A DNA stretch of 64,000 nucleotides from Hymenobacter cheonanensis (lineage in GTDB: Bacteria > Bacteroidota > Bacteroidia > Cytophagales > Hymenobacteraceae): NCBI RefSeq assembly GCF_030581075.1, contig NZ_JAUQSW010000005.1, forward strand, positions 248,001-312,000, in the 5' to 3' direction. Position numbers and translations under genes: made by a program. Position 1 is the first letter of the stretch; the number at the start of each line of letters is the position of its first letter. Of the stretch, positions 17,392 to 25,115 are shown piece after piece. Under the pieces are notes generated by a model, which had not been told where the DNA came from, did no database searches, and saw nothing but the letters and a program-made list of their open reading frames with translations.

Positions 17392-17988
17392 TTAAGGCTG
17401 CGCCAGCCGGAAGTTCAGCGGCAGCTCGTACTCCACGGCCACGGCGCGGCGGCCCATACGGGCCGGTATCCATTGCTCGGGCACGGTGCGGGCCACGCGC
17501 AGGGCCTCCTCGTCGCAGCCGCCCCCAATGCGCTGCACCAGGCGGTAGTTGCTGAGGTGCCCTAGCGTATCTATCACGAAGGCGACCACCACCTTACCCT
17601 GAATATTACGCGCCTGGGCCGCCTCCGGGTAGCTGAGCCGGCTTGTGTACTCGGCCAGGGCCGCGTCGCTGCCAATGAACAGCGGCGGCTGGTCGGGCCG
17701 CACGTAGCTCCACTTGCCGGGGCTTACCTCGGTGTGGCACGTAATGTCGGGCCCCGGCCGAAAATACAGTAATTGGTGGGCATCGTAATCGTAGCGTTGC
17801 ACCACCACTTTCTCGTGCGAGGGCGTGTAGCCGTAGTATTCCCAGATGCCAGTTTTTTGTCCTTTGGTAAGAAAGCCTTTTTCGTATTTTGTTTCTCGCA
17901 GCCGCTGCGCGCTAGCCGGCTGGGCAAGCAAAAGGCTGCCTGTCATCAGGAAAAAGGCATAAAAGCAATAACGAGTAGAAAGAATCAT
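17392..17988 (-). CDS. TonB C-terminal domain protein
   Basis: 198 residues from ATG 17988. A signal peptide (MILSTRYCFYAFFLMTGSLLL, cleaved after PASA) replaces the membrane anchor of classical TonB. Residues about 30-100 include repeats of the MORN-like/GWEYYGY type (KTGIWEYYGY). The TonB C-terminal domain occupies the last 85 residues: YPEAAQARNIQGKVVVAFVID, then GCDEEALRVARTVPEQWIPA and YELPLNFRL. Such periplasmic TonB-domain proteins without Pro-rich arms are common in Bacteroidota; the partner is unknown. It lies 26 bp upstream of the lipoprotein gene on the same strand. Confidence 0.82.
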   Translation of the reverse strand: MILSTRYCFYAFFLMTGSLLLAQPASAQRLRETKYEKGFLTKGQKTGIWEYYGYTPSHEKVVVQRYDYDAHQLLYFRPGPDITCHTEVSPGKWSYVRPDQPPLFIGSDAALAEYTSRLSYPEAAQARNIQGKVVVAFVIDTLGHLSNYRLVQRIGGGCDEEALRVARTVPEQWIPARMGRRAVAVEYELPLNFRLAQP

Positions 17989-18080
17989 AGAGTGGGTGGG
18001 AAAAGAAAGAAGTATAACTTTGGATGGCTCCAAATTACTGATTACTGCTTACAGTCGCAACCCCACCACCGGGCCTAAAA

Positions 18081-18114
18081 AAAGCCGGCTGCCCTAGTAG
18101 AGCAGCCGGCTTTT
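18081..18114 (-). terminator. Terminator after the fasciclin gene
   Basis: AAGCCGGCTGC (18082-18092) pairs with GCAGCCGGCTT (18102-18112), with A-runs on the left, which give a T-run on the minus strand. It sits 32 bp after the stop of the fasciclin gene at 18146. Confidence 0.85.
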
Positions 18115-18145
18115 TGCCGAGCTAATTATTAGCCCGTACTCATAC

Positions 18146-18706
18146 TTAGGGCATCAGCACCTTGTTCACTACGTGAATCACGCCGTTGCTCTGAATTACG
18201 TCGGCAATGGTTACCTGGGCAATGCCGCCTTTTTCGTCTTTCAGCTCAATATTTTTGCCTTTCATCATGGCCGTCAGGGTTTCGCCCTGCACCGTAGTAA
18301 GCTTAGCCGAGCCACCGCCGGCCTTAATAGCCTTCATCAGGTCGGCCGACGTCATCTTACCCGATACCACGTGGTAGGTCAGGATTTTGGTGAGGGTAGC
18401 CTTGTTTTCGGGCTTCACCAGGGTTTCGACCGTGCCGGCAGGCAGGGCGTTAAAAGCCTCGTTGGTAGGCGCAAATACGGTGAAAGGACCGGGGCCCGAC
18501 AGCGTCTCCACCAGGCCGGCGGCCTTCACGGCAGCTACCAGCGTGGTGTGGTCTTTCGAGTTAACAGCGTTCTCGATGATGTTTTTCGTGGGGTACATTG
18601 GGGCGCCGCCCACCATCACGGTCTTGGCTTTCTGGGCCGAAGCCGTTTGAACGCCGGCCGTGCCAAGCAGTGCCACAATGGCGAGGGTTGCAAAAGAGAA
18701 TTTCAT
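18146..18706 (-). CDS. Secreted fasciclin-domain protein
   Basis: 186 residues from ATG 18706. Signal peptide MKFSFATLAIVALLGTAG…ASA. A single FAS1 domain fills the mature protein, with the H1 motif GPFTVFAPTNEAFNALP and the H2-like TILTYHVVSGKMTSADL, ending NGVIHVVNKVLMP. FAS1 domains mediate adhesion or matrix contact. Single gene with its own upstream region. Confidence 0.93.
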   Translation of the reverse strand: MKFSFATLAIVALLGTAGVQTASAQKAKTVMVGGAPMYPTKNIIENAVNSKDHTTLVAAVKAAGLVETLSGPGPFTVFAPTNEAFNALPAGTVETLVKPENKATLTKILTYHVVSGKMTSADLMKAIKAGGGSAKLTTVQGETLTAMMKGKNIELKDEKGGIAQVTIADVIQSNGVIHVVNKVLMP

Positions 18707-18911
18707 GGGTAAGGGGAAAGAAAAAATAGTTGAGGATGGAACCTGCCTCACCTACGGCGGGGCTTAGCCGACTGGATTTGGCAACCCCCAAAAAATGTCT
18801 GAACCGCGCCAAGTATTGAACTGCGAAAATTTTTCGCCTTGAAAATGAAGCTACAAGCTGCCGTAGTACGAAAAAATAGTGCCCGCCACTTGCGCGCTGC
18901 CCGCTTTTGTC

Positions 18912-18919
18912 TACCTTTG
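18912..18919 (+). promoter_or_regulatory. Promoter for tRNA-Gly (-7 TACCTTTG, -33 TTG)
   Basis: TACCTTTG fits TAnnTTTG exactly, and TTG at 18890-18892 lies 19 bases upstream, the usual spacing for Bacteroidota. The tRNA begins 36 bases downstream, leaving a leader of about 30 nt. Confidence 0.7.
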
Positions 18920-18954
18920 TACCACCAATCGCCACTACGGCGAACAAACCTCAA

Positions 18955-19030
18955 GCGAGAGTAGCTCAGTTGGTAGAGCGCGACCTTGCCAAGGTCGAGG
19001 TCGCGAGTTCGAACCTCGTCTCCCGCTCCA
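18955..19030 (+). tRNA. tRNA-Gly (anticodon GCC)
   Basis: 76 nt including an encoded CCA end. The anticodon arm CGACC-TTGCCAA-GGTCG gives GCC. The T-arm contains GTTCGAACC. The acceptor GCGAGAG/CTCCCGC has one A-C mismatch at pair 4-69. A terminator hairpin follows directly. Confidence 0.95.
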
Positions 19031-19075
19031 AAACAGAAAAGACGTTGCTTATTTGCAACGTCTTTTCTGTTTTAT
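19031..19075 (+). terminator. Terminator after tRNA-Gly
   Basis: A near-perfect stem with core GAAAAGACGTTGC / GCAACGTCTTTTC around loop TTATTT (19049-19054), then TTTTATT. Confidence 0.85.
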
Positions 19076-19116
19076 TAGCGCTTGCAAATAGCATTGCTCA
19101 ATATTTAACTATTTGA

Positions 19117-19199
19117 GCCAGAGTGGTGTAATGGTAGCCACGAGGGACTTAAAATCCCTTGCTTTCACGAGCGTACGGGTTCGAGTCCCGTCTCTGGTA
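19117..19199 (+). tRNA. tRNA-Leu (anticodon TAA)
   Basis: 83 nt with a long variable arm. The acceptor GCCAGAG pairs with CTCTGGT and the discriminator is A. The anticodon stem AGGGA/TCCCT with loop CTTAAAA gives TAA. The T-arm is CGGGTTCGAGTCCCG. CCA is not encoded. Confidence 0.95.
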
Positions 19200-19205
19200 C
19201 AATAC

Positions 19206-19243
19206 CAAAAGCCCGGTTGCAGCTAGCTGCAACCGGGCTTTTG
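19206..19243. terminator. Bidirectional terminator between tRNA-Leu and the arylesterase gene
   Basis: A perfect 38-bp palindrome (arms CAAAAGCCCGGTTGCAGCT) with A- and T-runs at its ends. It can end the tRNA transcript on plus and the arylesterase transcript on minus. Confidence 0.88.
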
Positions 19244-19262
19244 CAATAATTAGAGTACTCAG

Positions 19263-19847
19263 CTAGGCCGCTACCTGGAGCAGGGGCTCCAGCACGGCCC
19301 ATACATTGGCTGCCAGCAGGCGCTGGCCGGCGGCGTTGGGGTGCACGCGGTCGGGCAGGTTCAACTCGGGGCGGCCTAGCACGCCGGCCAGCAGCGAGGG
19401 CACGAAAGCCACGCCTTCGGCCTCGGCCAGGGTGCGGAATAATGCGCTGAAATCCTGGGCGTAGCGCCCCAGGCCAGGTAAGCCCAGCGGGCCCAGGTCA
19501 AACGGAAAATCGAGGCCCGCCAGCACCAGCTGAGCCGCCGGAAACTGGCGCCGCACCTCGTGCAGAATAGCCCGCAGGTTGGCCACCGTTTCGCGCACCG
19601 GAATGCCGCGCAGGCCGTCGTTGGCTCCCAGGGCCAGCACGAAAATATCGGGTGCTTGGCGCGCCAGCACGCTGGCCAGGCGCTGGCGCCCGCCGGCACT
19701 GGTTTCGCCGCTCACGCCGTAGTTGAAGGCCCGGAAAGCCAGGCCGGCTGCGTCGAGTTTCTCCTGAATGCGGGCCGGGAAGCTGTCGGCTGCCGGCAGG
19801 CCGTAGCCAGCCGTGAGACTATCGCCAAAGAAGAGGATATTCTTCAT
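19263..19847 (-). CDS. SGNH/GDSL arylesterase (TesA-like)
   Basis: 194 residues from ATG 19847. All four SGNH blocks are present: GDSLTAGYG with the Ser nucleophile (residues 8-16), GVSGET, GANDG, and DRVHPN with the Asp/His pair near the end. It lacks the signal peptide found in E. coli TesA, so it should be cytoplasmic. It probably cleaves acyl or aryl esters. It is followed by the bidirectional terminator and lies downstream of the carotenoid genes. Confidence 0.93.
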   Translation of the reverse strand: MKNILFFGDSLTAGYGLPAADSFPARIQEKLDAAGLAFRAFNYGVSGETSAGGRQRLASVLARQAPDIFVLALGANDGLRGIPVRETVANLRAILHEVRRQFPAAQLVLAGLDFPFDLGPLGLPGLGRYAQDFSALFRTLAEAEGVAFVPSLLAGVLGRPELNLPDRVHPNAAGQRLLAANVWAVLEPLLQVAA

Positions 19848-20014
19848 AAAGAAAACCGCCCCGCCAGCCGGCTACCAGGGCCAGCGACGGGGCGTTGTAG
19901 AAAATAATCGGTGTGATAATTTGCTGAAAGCGAAGTAGCTGGGTGTTAGGTGTCAGCCAGCGCTTCAACTGCCCCAATTATGTAAACAACGGGGCTATCC
20001 GGAAAATTTCGTAA

Positions 20015-20680
20015 TTAGGGATTGAGCAGGCTCAGGCCAAAAAAGAATAGCAGCTGCACCAGGTATACCAGCGGCACCAGCGGGTTGCGCTTCGGGAACG
20101 GCGTGCGCACGAACAGCACTTGCAGGAAAAGCGCCAGCAAAAACCAGTCGCGGAAATTGCGCAGCGGCACCACGTCGCCGGTCCAGTGCCAGAAATCGTA
20201 GCGGCCCGCAATGGGCTCCAGGCACAGGTCGAGGCCCACCATGAGAATAGCAGCTACCAGCACGCGCACCGGCCGCGACACGGGTAAGTAGGCCGCTAGC
20301 ATGCCACCCAGGTAGGTCACCATCAGCCAGTTGAGGCCGATGAGCCAGGGCGTGTGCATGTATTGCGGGCCTAGCGTGGCGCCGTAGGTGTAGTGCCCAA
20401 ACAGCAGCCCGGTATTGGTGCCCACCACTTCGGCCACCATGCCCAGCAGAAAAACCTGCATGGCCATCAGCCAGAACGACAGATTGCGCCCGGGCTGAAA
20501 AATCAGCAGCAAACCCACCGTCAGTAGCAGCGTGAGGGGCGTGTACTGGAGGTAAAAAGCCTTGTCCTGGCTGAAGGCCAGCCCCACAAAGCCGGTGATG
20601 TGAAACAGCAGTACCAGCCCCTGGGCCAGCCGTACCCGGCCGGGAGACGCCGCCGGGGCGGGTAAATTTGAAAACTCCAT
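20015..20680 (-). CDS. cruF: Carotenoid biosynthesis protein, CruF-type hydratase family
   Basis: 221 residues with seven or so membrane helices (LVLLFHITGFVGLAF, TLLLTVGLLLIF, FWLMAMQVFLLGMVAEVVG, WLIGLNWLMVTYLGGMLAAYL…). The stretch EVVGTNTGLLFGHYTYG and the later MVGLDLCLEPIAG are typical of the carotenoid synth/CruF family, which adds water to the end double bond of acyclic carotenoids (1',2'-hydratase). The desaturase gene 96 bp upstream on the same strand supports a carotenoid role. The exact product is inferred. Confidence 0.82.
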   Translation of the reverse strand: MEFSNLPAPAASPGRVRLAQGLVLLFHITGFVGLAFSQDKAFYLQYTPLTLLLTVGLLLIFQPGRNLSFWLMAMQVFLLGMVAEVVGTNTGLLFGHYTYGATLGPQYMHTPWLIGLNWLMVTYLGGMLAAYLPVSRPVRVLVAAILMVGLDLCLEPIAGRYDFWHWTGDVVPLRNFRDWFLLALFLQVLFVRTPFPKRNPLVPLVYLVQLLFFFGLSLLNP

Positions 20681-20689
20681 AGGTGAGGA

Positions 20690-20778
20690 GTTATGAGTTA
20701 TGAATTAAAAGCTGTGAGTTGACCTACAGTGCATTAGCTACACTAACTCATAACTCATAATTGCTAACTCATAACTTA
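20690..20778. repeat. AT-rich inverted repeat (GAGTTATGAGTTATGAATT type)
   Basis: The spacer between crtD and cruF holds an imperfect inverted repeat of the units AGTTATGAGTTATGAATT and AACTCATAACTCATAATT plus an extra AACTCATAACTT. Similar A/T-rich ATTATGAATTA repeats occur near 49775-49800. Its base composition differs sharply from neighbouring genes. Confidence 0.6.
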
Positions 20779-22275
20779 AGAAGCAATGAGTTCGGCGACA
20801 ATTTTGGCCGAAAGTAAACACAGCGGAATGCCGCCGCCCGGATGCACCGAGCCGCCGCAAAAGTACAGCCCCGCTAGCCGGCCCGAAAAATTGGGATGTC
20901 GCAAAAAAGCGGCCAGTGCATTATTGCTCGAACTGCCGTAGAGCGCGCCGCCAAACGACGACGTGTCGGCTGCAATGCCGGGGGGCGTCCAGGTTTTCTC
21001 GGCCTGGATAAGAGGCTCAAGGTCAGTGCCCAGCGCCTGGCTGAGCTTGGCTAGCACCGTGCGGCGCGTTTGGGCCGTGAGGGCGGCCCAGTCCTGGCCC
21101 TGGTCGTGCGGCACGTTCACCATCACAAACCAGTTTTCGTGGCCGGCCGGGGCATCAGTGGGCGTTTTTTTGCTCGTGATATTGACGTAGACCGTTACAT
21201 CGTCGGCCACAGTTTTTTGCTGGAAGATGGCGTCGAACTCGGCTTTGTAATCCTTGGAAAAGAAGATGTTATGCACATCAAGCTCCGGAAATTCGCGCCC
21301 GATGCCCCAGTAAAAAATGAGCGCCGACGACGAGCGCGGCTGCCCCAGCGTGCGCTCGGGGGCTGGCTGGCTAGGCAGCAGATGGCGGTAGGTGGGCACC
21401 ACATCCATGTTGCTCACCACCACGCCGAAATCATAGATATCGAGGTCAGTGCGCAAACCCGTGACGAGGCCGGCAGCCGTGAGAATCTCGCGCACGGGTT
21501 CGTTAAAGCGAAATTTCACTCCAAACTCCTCGGCTAGCCGGTGCAGGCTGCTGGCAATGGCGTAGATGCCGCCCTCGGGGTAAAACGCCCCGATGCCGTG
21601 CTCCAAATGCGGAATGAGCGAGAGCGTGGCCGGCGCCTGGTAAGGGTCGGAGCCGTTGTAAGTAGCGTAGCGGTCAAAGAGTTGCACCAGGCGCGGGTTG
21701 CTGGAAAAGGCTTTTTCGTGGCGCGCGTGCATGGTGCCCGTGAGGCCTAGCGAGGGCAGGGCGGCAACGGCTTTCAGGGTTTCGGGGCTGAAGTAGGTGT
21801 CGGCTTTGTGCAGCGACTTGTGCAGGAACGTGCCCGCGGTGGCGTCGTAGGCCTTGCCGCTACGGGCCAGAAACTGCGTAACCTGCGTGGCCGGCACGCC
21901 CAGCTTGGCTTCGACCTCGGCCGCAAACTGGCTAGGGTCGGCCCAGGCGGTGAGGCGCGTGCAGTCGGCAAAAAAGTAGTTGGTAATGGGGTCCAGCCGC
22001 TCGTAGCGAAAATAATCGGCCGGGTTGCGGTGGGCGAGGCGGAAAATGTCATCCACCAACTGCGGCAAAGTGAACAGCGACGGGCCGGCGTCGAAGCGGT
22101 AGCCGCCGGGCAGGCTGAACTGGTGCATCTTGCCCCCAAACGACGGGCTGGCCTCAAATACCGTAACCGGGTGCCCGGCCACGGCCAGGCGCGCCGCCGC
22201 CGCCAGCCCCGCCACGCCGGCCCCGATGATGGCCACCGGCTGGCGCGAGGGCGAAGTTTTCTTTTTCGTAAACAC
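20776..22275 (-). CDS. crtD: Phytoene-desaturase-family carotenoid desaturase, CrtD-like
   Basis: 499 residues; the start codon is GTG at 22275 (MFTKKKTSPS), as no in-frame ATG precedes the FAD motif. AIIGAGVAGLAAAARLAVAG binds FAD; FDAGPSLFTLP and the C-terminal GLYFCGGSVHPGGGIPLCLLS are hallmark CrtI/CrtD blocks. Together with the CruF-like gene it fits acyclic hydroxylated carotenoid (spirilloxanthin- or deoxyflexixanthin-type) synthesis, as a 1-hydroxycarotenoid 3,4-desaturase; CrtI function cannot be excluded. The stop codon lies in the AT-rich repeat. Confidence 0.88.
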   Translation of the reverse strand: MFTKKKTSPSRQPVAIIGAGVAGLAAAARLAVAGHPVTVFEASPSFGGKMHQFSLPGGYRFDAGPSLFTLPQLVDDIFRLAHRNPADYFRYERLDPITNYFFADCTRLTAWADPSQFAAEVEAKLGVPATQVTQFLARSGKAYDATAGTFLHKSLHKADTYFSPETLKAVAALPSLGLTGTMHARHEKAFSSNPRLVQLFDRYATYNGSDPYQAPATLSLIPHLEHGIGAFYPEGGIYAIASSLHRLAEEFGVKFRFNEPVREILTAAGLVTGLRTDLDIYDFGVVVSNMDVVPTYRHLLPSQPAPERTLGQPRSSSALIFYWGIGREFPELDVHNIFFSKDYKAEFDAIFQQKTVADDVTVYVNITSKKTPTDAPAGHENWFVMVNVPHDQGQDWAALTAQTRRTVLAKLSQALGTDLEPLIQAEKTWTPPGIAADTSSFGGALYGSSSNNALAAFLRHPNFSGRLAGLYFCGGSVHPGGGIPLCLLSAKIVAELIAS

Positions 22276-22352
22276 TAGGCTAGTAACCGCTGCGGCCGGG
22301 GTAGAAGTTGCCCGACGCGGGCGAAAATACCGCCCGCCGCCGCGGCCCGCCC

Positions 22353-22360
22353 TACCTTCG
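22353..22360 (+). promoter_or_regulatory. Possible -7 box before the cobalamin riboswitch
   Basis: TACCTTCG resembles TAnnTTTG with one change and lies about 45 bases upstream of the riboswitch core. Weak evidence based on position. Confidence 0.3.
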
Positions 22361-22399
22361 CGGCGGTTTACAGCTGCTTCGATTTTAAAAAATTAACCA

Positions 22400-22590
22400 G
22401 CGGACGGTTTTTGGCCTGTTTCCCAACGGGCCGGAATGAAAAGGGAAGCGGGTGAAACTCCCGCACAGACGCGCTACTGTAAGTGCCATTTGTGGCCACC
22501 GCCCCATAGTTTTCCATTGGCTAGCCCCCGGGCCGGCTGAGAAGGATGGGCGGCCGGCCGGCACAAAGTCAGGAGACCTGCCGGCCGCCA
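22400..22590 (+). promoter_or_regulatory. Cobalamin riboswitch
   Basis: The plus strand carries the conserved cobalamin aptamer blocks in order: ATGAAAAGGGAAGCGGGTGA and AACTCCCGCACAGACGCG (about 22437-22472), CTACTGTAA (about 22474-22482), and the B12 box AGTCAGGAGACCTGCC at 22567-22582. The G-rich helices between them fit P6-P13. The first annotated plus-strand gene downstream is an acyl-CoA thioesterase at 22759, which is not a cobalamin gene. A 30-codon frame (22595-22687) starts right after the aptamer. The region 22276-22399 upstream holds no gene. Confidence 0.9.
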
Positions 22591-22594
22591 TTTG

Positions 22595-22687
22595 ATGCTT
22601 CCTCCGCGCTTTGGGGCTCCGCATCAGGTTTGGCACGCCGGCAGGCCAGCGGCTGCCCGGGGCGGCCGCTGGGCGGGGCGTAGCTAG
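22595..22687 (+). CDS. Possible 30-residue leader ORF after the cobalamin riboswitch
   Basis: ATG 22595 to TAG 22685, 30 residues beginning MLPPRFGAPHQVWHAG and ending Arg/Gly-rich. It begins 12 bases after the B12 box. The GC-rich hairpin CAGCGGC/GCCGCTG overlaps its 3' half. No family is recognised; it may be chance. Confidence 0.2.
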   Translation: MLPPRFGAPHQVWHAGRPAAARGGRWAGRS

Positions 22688-22758
22688 GTCTGCATGAGGC
22701 GATTAGGGCAAGTAAGGAGCAGGTCGGGCGCTGGGCCGTCACTTCTCAAAACTTGCTT

Positions 22759-23166
22759 ATGTTAGCCCTTGCCGACCAGATTGCCCGCGCCGAAACGCGC
22801 ATCTTTAAAGCCGTTTTCCCGAATACTGTCAACCACTACGACACGCTTTTTGGCGGGGCCACCCTGCACATGATGGACGAGGTGGCCTTCATCACGGCCA
22901 CGCGGTTTTCGCGCCTCAAAATGGTCACGGTGTCGTCCGATAAGGTCGATTTTACCCATCCCATTCCCGGCGGCACCCTAGTCGAATTAATCGGCAATGT
23001 GGTGCGCGTGGGCACCACCAGCCTGCAAGTGCGGGTCGAACTGTTCGTTGAGCAGATGTATTCCGAAGAGCGCCTGCTGGCCGTAACGGGCTCCTTCACC
23101 TTCGTGGCCGTGGACGACCAGCGCCGGCCCACGCCCATTCGGCCGGCGGTAGTCGCTACGGTATAA
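22759..23166 (+). CDS. Acyl-CoA thioesterase, hotdog fold
   Basis: 135 residues from ATG 22759. The hotdog signature NHYDTLFGGATLHMMDEVAFITA matches YciA/Acot-type acyl-CoA thioesterases (Asn and Asp active-site region), followed by KVDFTHPIPGGTLVELIGNVV and a strand-rich end. It hydrolyses acyl-CoA to free acid and CoA in the cytoplasm. It is the first plus-strand gene after the cobalamin riboswitch. Its TAA lies inside the left arm of a 40-bp palindrome. Confidence 0.9.
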   Translation: MLALADQIARAETRIFKAVFPNTVNHYDTLFGGATLHMMDEVAFITATRFSRLKMVTVSSDKVDFTHPIPGGTLVELIGNVVRVGTTSLQVRVELFVEQMYSEERLLAVTGSFTFVAVDDQRRPTPIRPAVVATV

Positions 23167-23260
23167 AACCGCCCGTCATGCTGAGCTTGCCGAAGCATCT
23201 TGGCAAGTCTAACGGTTCGACCAAGATGCTTCGGCAAGCTCAGCATGACGGGCGGTTTTA
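23163..23260. repeat. Palindromic element, GTCATGCTGAGC family
   Basis: Perfect 40-bp arms (23163-23202 and 23221-23260) around an 18-bp loop; the arms contain GTCATGCTGAGCTTGCCGAA. The left arm covers the thioesterase stop codon. It lies between convergent genes and may also act as a terminator. A close relative is at 60792-60888. Confidence 0.9.
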
Positions 23261-23272
23261 CTCTTCGCTAGG

Positions 23273-24475
23273 TTATTCTACCGCCAGCACTAGGCCCTTC
23301 AAGTACGCGCCTTCGGGGTGAAACAAGCTCACCGGGTGGTCGGCGGGCTGGGTGAGGCGGTGCAGGATGCGTGCCGGGCGCCCGGCCTCGATGGCGGCGG
23401 CCAGCACCGCGCCCTCAAACAGCTCGGGGCTAACCACTTGCGAGCACGAAAACGTAAACAGCAGCCCGCCCGGGGCCAGGTGGCGCAGGCCGGCCAGGTT
23501 GAGGCGCTTATAGCCCATCAGGGCGTTGTGACGGGCGCTGAGGTGCTTGGCGTAGGCGGGCGGGTCGAGGATAATGAGGTCGTAGGGCTCTTCGCTCACC
23601 GGGTTTTTGAAAAAGTGCTGCACATCCTGGGCGTAGGCGGCGTGGCGCTCGGCGTGGCCACTGAGCTGGGCGTTGCGGTCGGTCAGCTCGATGGCTTTTT
23701 TGCTGGCATCGACCGAGTGTACGAGGCTGGCCCCGGCCTCCAGCGCATACACCGAGAAGCCGCCGGTGTAGCAAAAGGTATTGAGCACGCGGCGGCCGGG
23801 CGCGTAGCGGGCCAGCAGCGCGCGGTTGTCGCGCTGGTCGATGAAGAAGCCGGTCTTCTGGCCGGTTTCCCAATCCACGGCGAATTGCTGGCCGTTTTCG
23901 GTCACCAAATGCTCGCGGCCGCTGCTTTCGCCGAAAAGGTAGCCGTTTTGAGCATCAGGCACGGCCTGGGCGGGCACGGTTTCGGCGCTCTTGTCGTAGA
24001 TGGCGCGCAGGCGCTCGCCCAGCACCGCTTGCAGGGCGCTGGCCACCTCGTGGCGGGCAAAGTACATGCCTGGGCTGTGCGCCTGAATAACGGCCGTGTC
24101 GCCGTAGACATCAATGATGAGGCCCGGCAGGCCATCACCCTCGCCGTGCGTGAGGCGGTACACATCGGTAGTGCCGCCTGGCGCGGCTAGCCCCAGGCGC
24201 TGGCGCAGCTGGTAGGCATTGCGCAGGCTGTTTTCCCAAAAAGCGGGGCTAGGCAGCTGGGCTTCAGGGCCAAAGTCGAACAAACGCACCGCGATGGAGC
24301 CGCCCGGCGAGAAGTGCCCCGTGCCCAGCAGCTCACCATTCGAGGCTTCTACGCGCACGGCATCGCCCTCTTTGGCCTCGCCCTTGAGCTTGGCAATGGC
24401 GCCCGAAAATACCCAGGGATGGCGGCGGCGGGGCGACTGGTCTTTACCGGGCTTGAGGACGATGGTGGCGGGCAT
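23273..24475 (-). CDS. rlmI: Class I SAM-dependent rRNA methyltransferase, RlmI type
   Basis: 400 residues from ATG 24475 (MPATIVLKPGKDQSPRRRHP). An N-terminal PUA domain (HPWVFSGAIAKLKGEAKEGD) to about residue 80 is followed by an EEHEE-like middle domain and a Rossmann methyltransferase: TFCYTGGFSVYALEAGA binds SAM, and LDPPAYAKH is the catalytic/base-binding loop. The family makes m5C at 23S rRNA position 1962 (E. coli numbering). An upstream start (24523) would only add 16 residues. Confidence 0.9.
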   Translation of the reverse strand: MPATIVLKPGKDQSPRRRHPWVFSGAIAKLKGEAKEGDAVRVEASNGELLGTGHFSPGGSIAVRLFDFGPEAQLPSPAFWENSLRNAYQLRQRLGLAAPGGTTDVYRLTHGEGDGLPGLIIDVYGDTAVIQAHSPGMYFARHEVASALQAVLGERLRAIYDKSAETVPAQAVPDAQNGYLFGESSGREHLVTENGQQFAVDWETGQKTGFFIDQRDNRALLARYAPGRRVLNTFCYTGGFSVYALEAGASLVHSVDASKKAIELTDRNAQLSGHAERHAAYAQDVQHFFKNPVSEEPYDLIILDPPAYAKHLSARHNALMGYKRLNLAGLRHLAPGGLLFTFSCSQVVSPELFEGAVLAAAIEAGRPARILHRLTQPADHPVSLFHPEGAYLKGLVLAVE

Positions 24476-24558
24476 GGCAGAGGATTTAAAGAAAAGCGCA
24501 CGGGCAAAAGGCCAGCCAGTCAAAAGAGTTGGCTTCGGTGCGAACTACAAAGTTCGCC

Positions 24559-24999
24559 CTACTTGAACCAACGCCGGTACACTGGCCCGCGCAACTTGAA
24601 CTGCGCCCACATGGCGGGCCGAAGTAGCCAGTCGAGCCAGCGGCGGCCGGTACTGAAGGTGATGTCCTCTACAATGACGCTGCCGCCGCCCGCCGCGGGC
24701 TCGATGAGGTGGCGGTGCCGCCACTGCCGCAGCGGCGCGGGCAAAACCTGACCCTCATCCACAAAAAAGTGCGTGCCATCGGGCAGCACGCCATTGTCCG
24801 TAATGAGGGAAGTCCAGCGCCAGCGCTTGGGGCCAGCTTGCAGTTCAATGGCCACGGTATCGCCGGTGCGGGAGCCATCGTAGCGCAGCAAATGAAACTT
24901 CGGAAACGGCGGGGCCAGGGCCACAAACAGCTCGCGGGTGAAGCCCGCTGCCACCATAGCTGGCGGCTGGGCCACGGGAAAACGAAGGAGCAGGTGCAT
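24559..24999 (-). CDS. SRPBCC (START-like) family protein
   Basis: 146 residues, ATG 24999. The layout of a cyclase/SRPBCC fold is seen: a FTRELFVALAPPFPKF start, strands through DTVAIELQAGPKRWRWTSLI, DGTHFFVDEG, and a C-terminal helix with RRWLDWLLRPAMWAQFKLR. This family binds hydrophobic ligands; the ligand is unknown. Confidence 0.75.
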   Translation of the reverse strand: MHLLLRFPVAQPPAMVAAGFTRELFVALAPPFPKFHLLRYDGSRTGDTVAIELQAGPKRWRWTSLITDNGVLPDGTHFFVDEGQVLPAPLRQWRHRHLIEPAAGGGSVIVEDITFSTGRRWLDWLLRPAMWAQFKLRGPVYRRWFK

Positions 25000-25115
25000 A
25001 GGGCTGGGGAGAGAAAGCCGGCCGCTTGGCGCCCGGCTTGGTAAGTTTGGCGGGCTAGCCCGCTTCTTACGTACGAGCTAGCCTTAGAAAAGTAGGCCAG
25101 CCCCGGCCCTCCCGC

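Noticed and set aside
20015..22275. Full carotenoid cluster
   Set aside because: No crtB, crtI or cyclase gene is seen; only the desaturase and the CruF-like gene are present.
22400..22590. Riboswitch controlling crtD on the minus strand
   Set aside because: The conserved aptamer blocks read correctly only on the plus strand, away from crtD.
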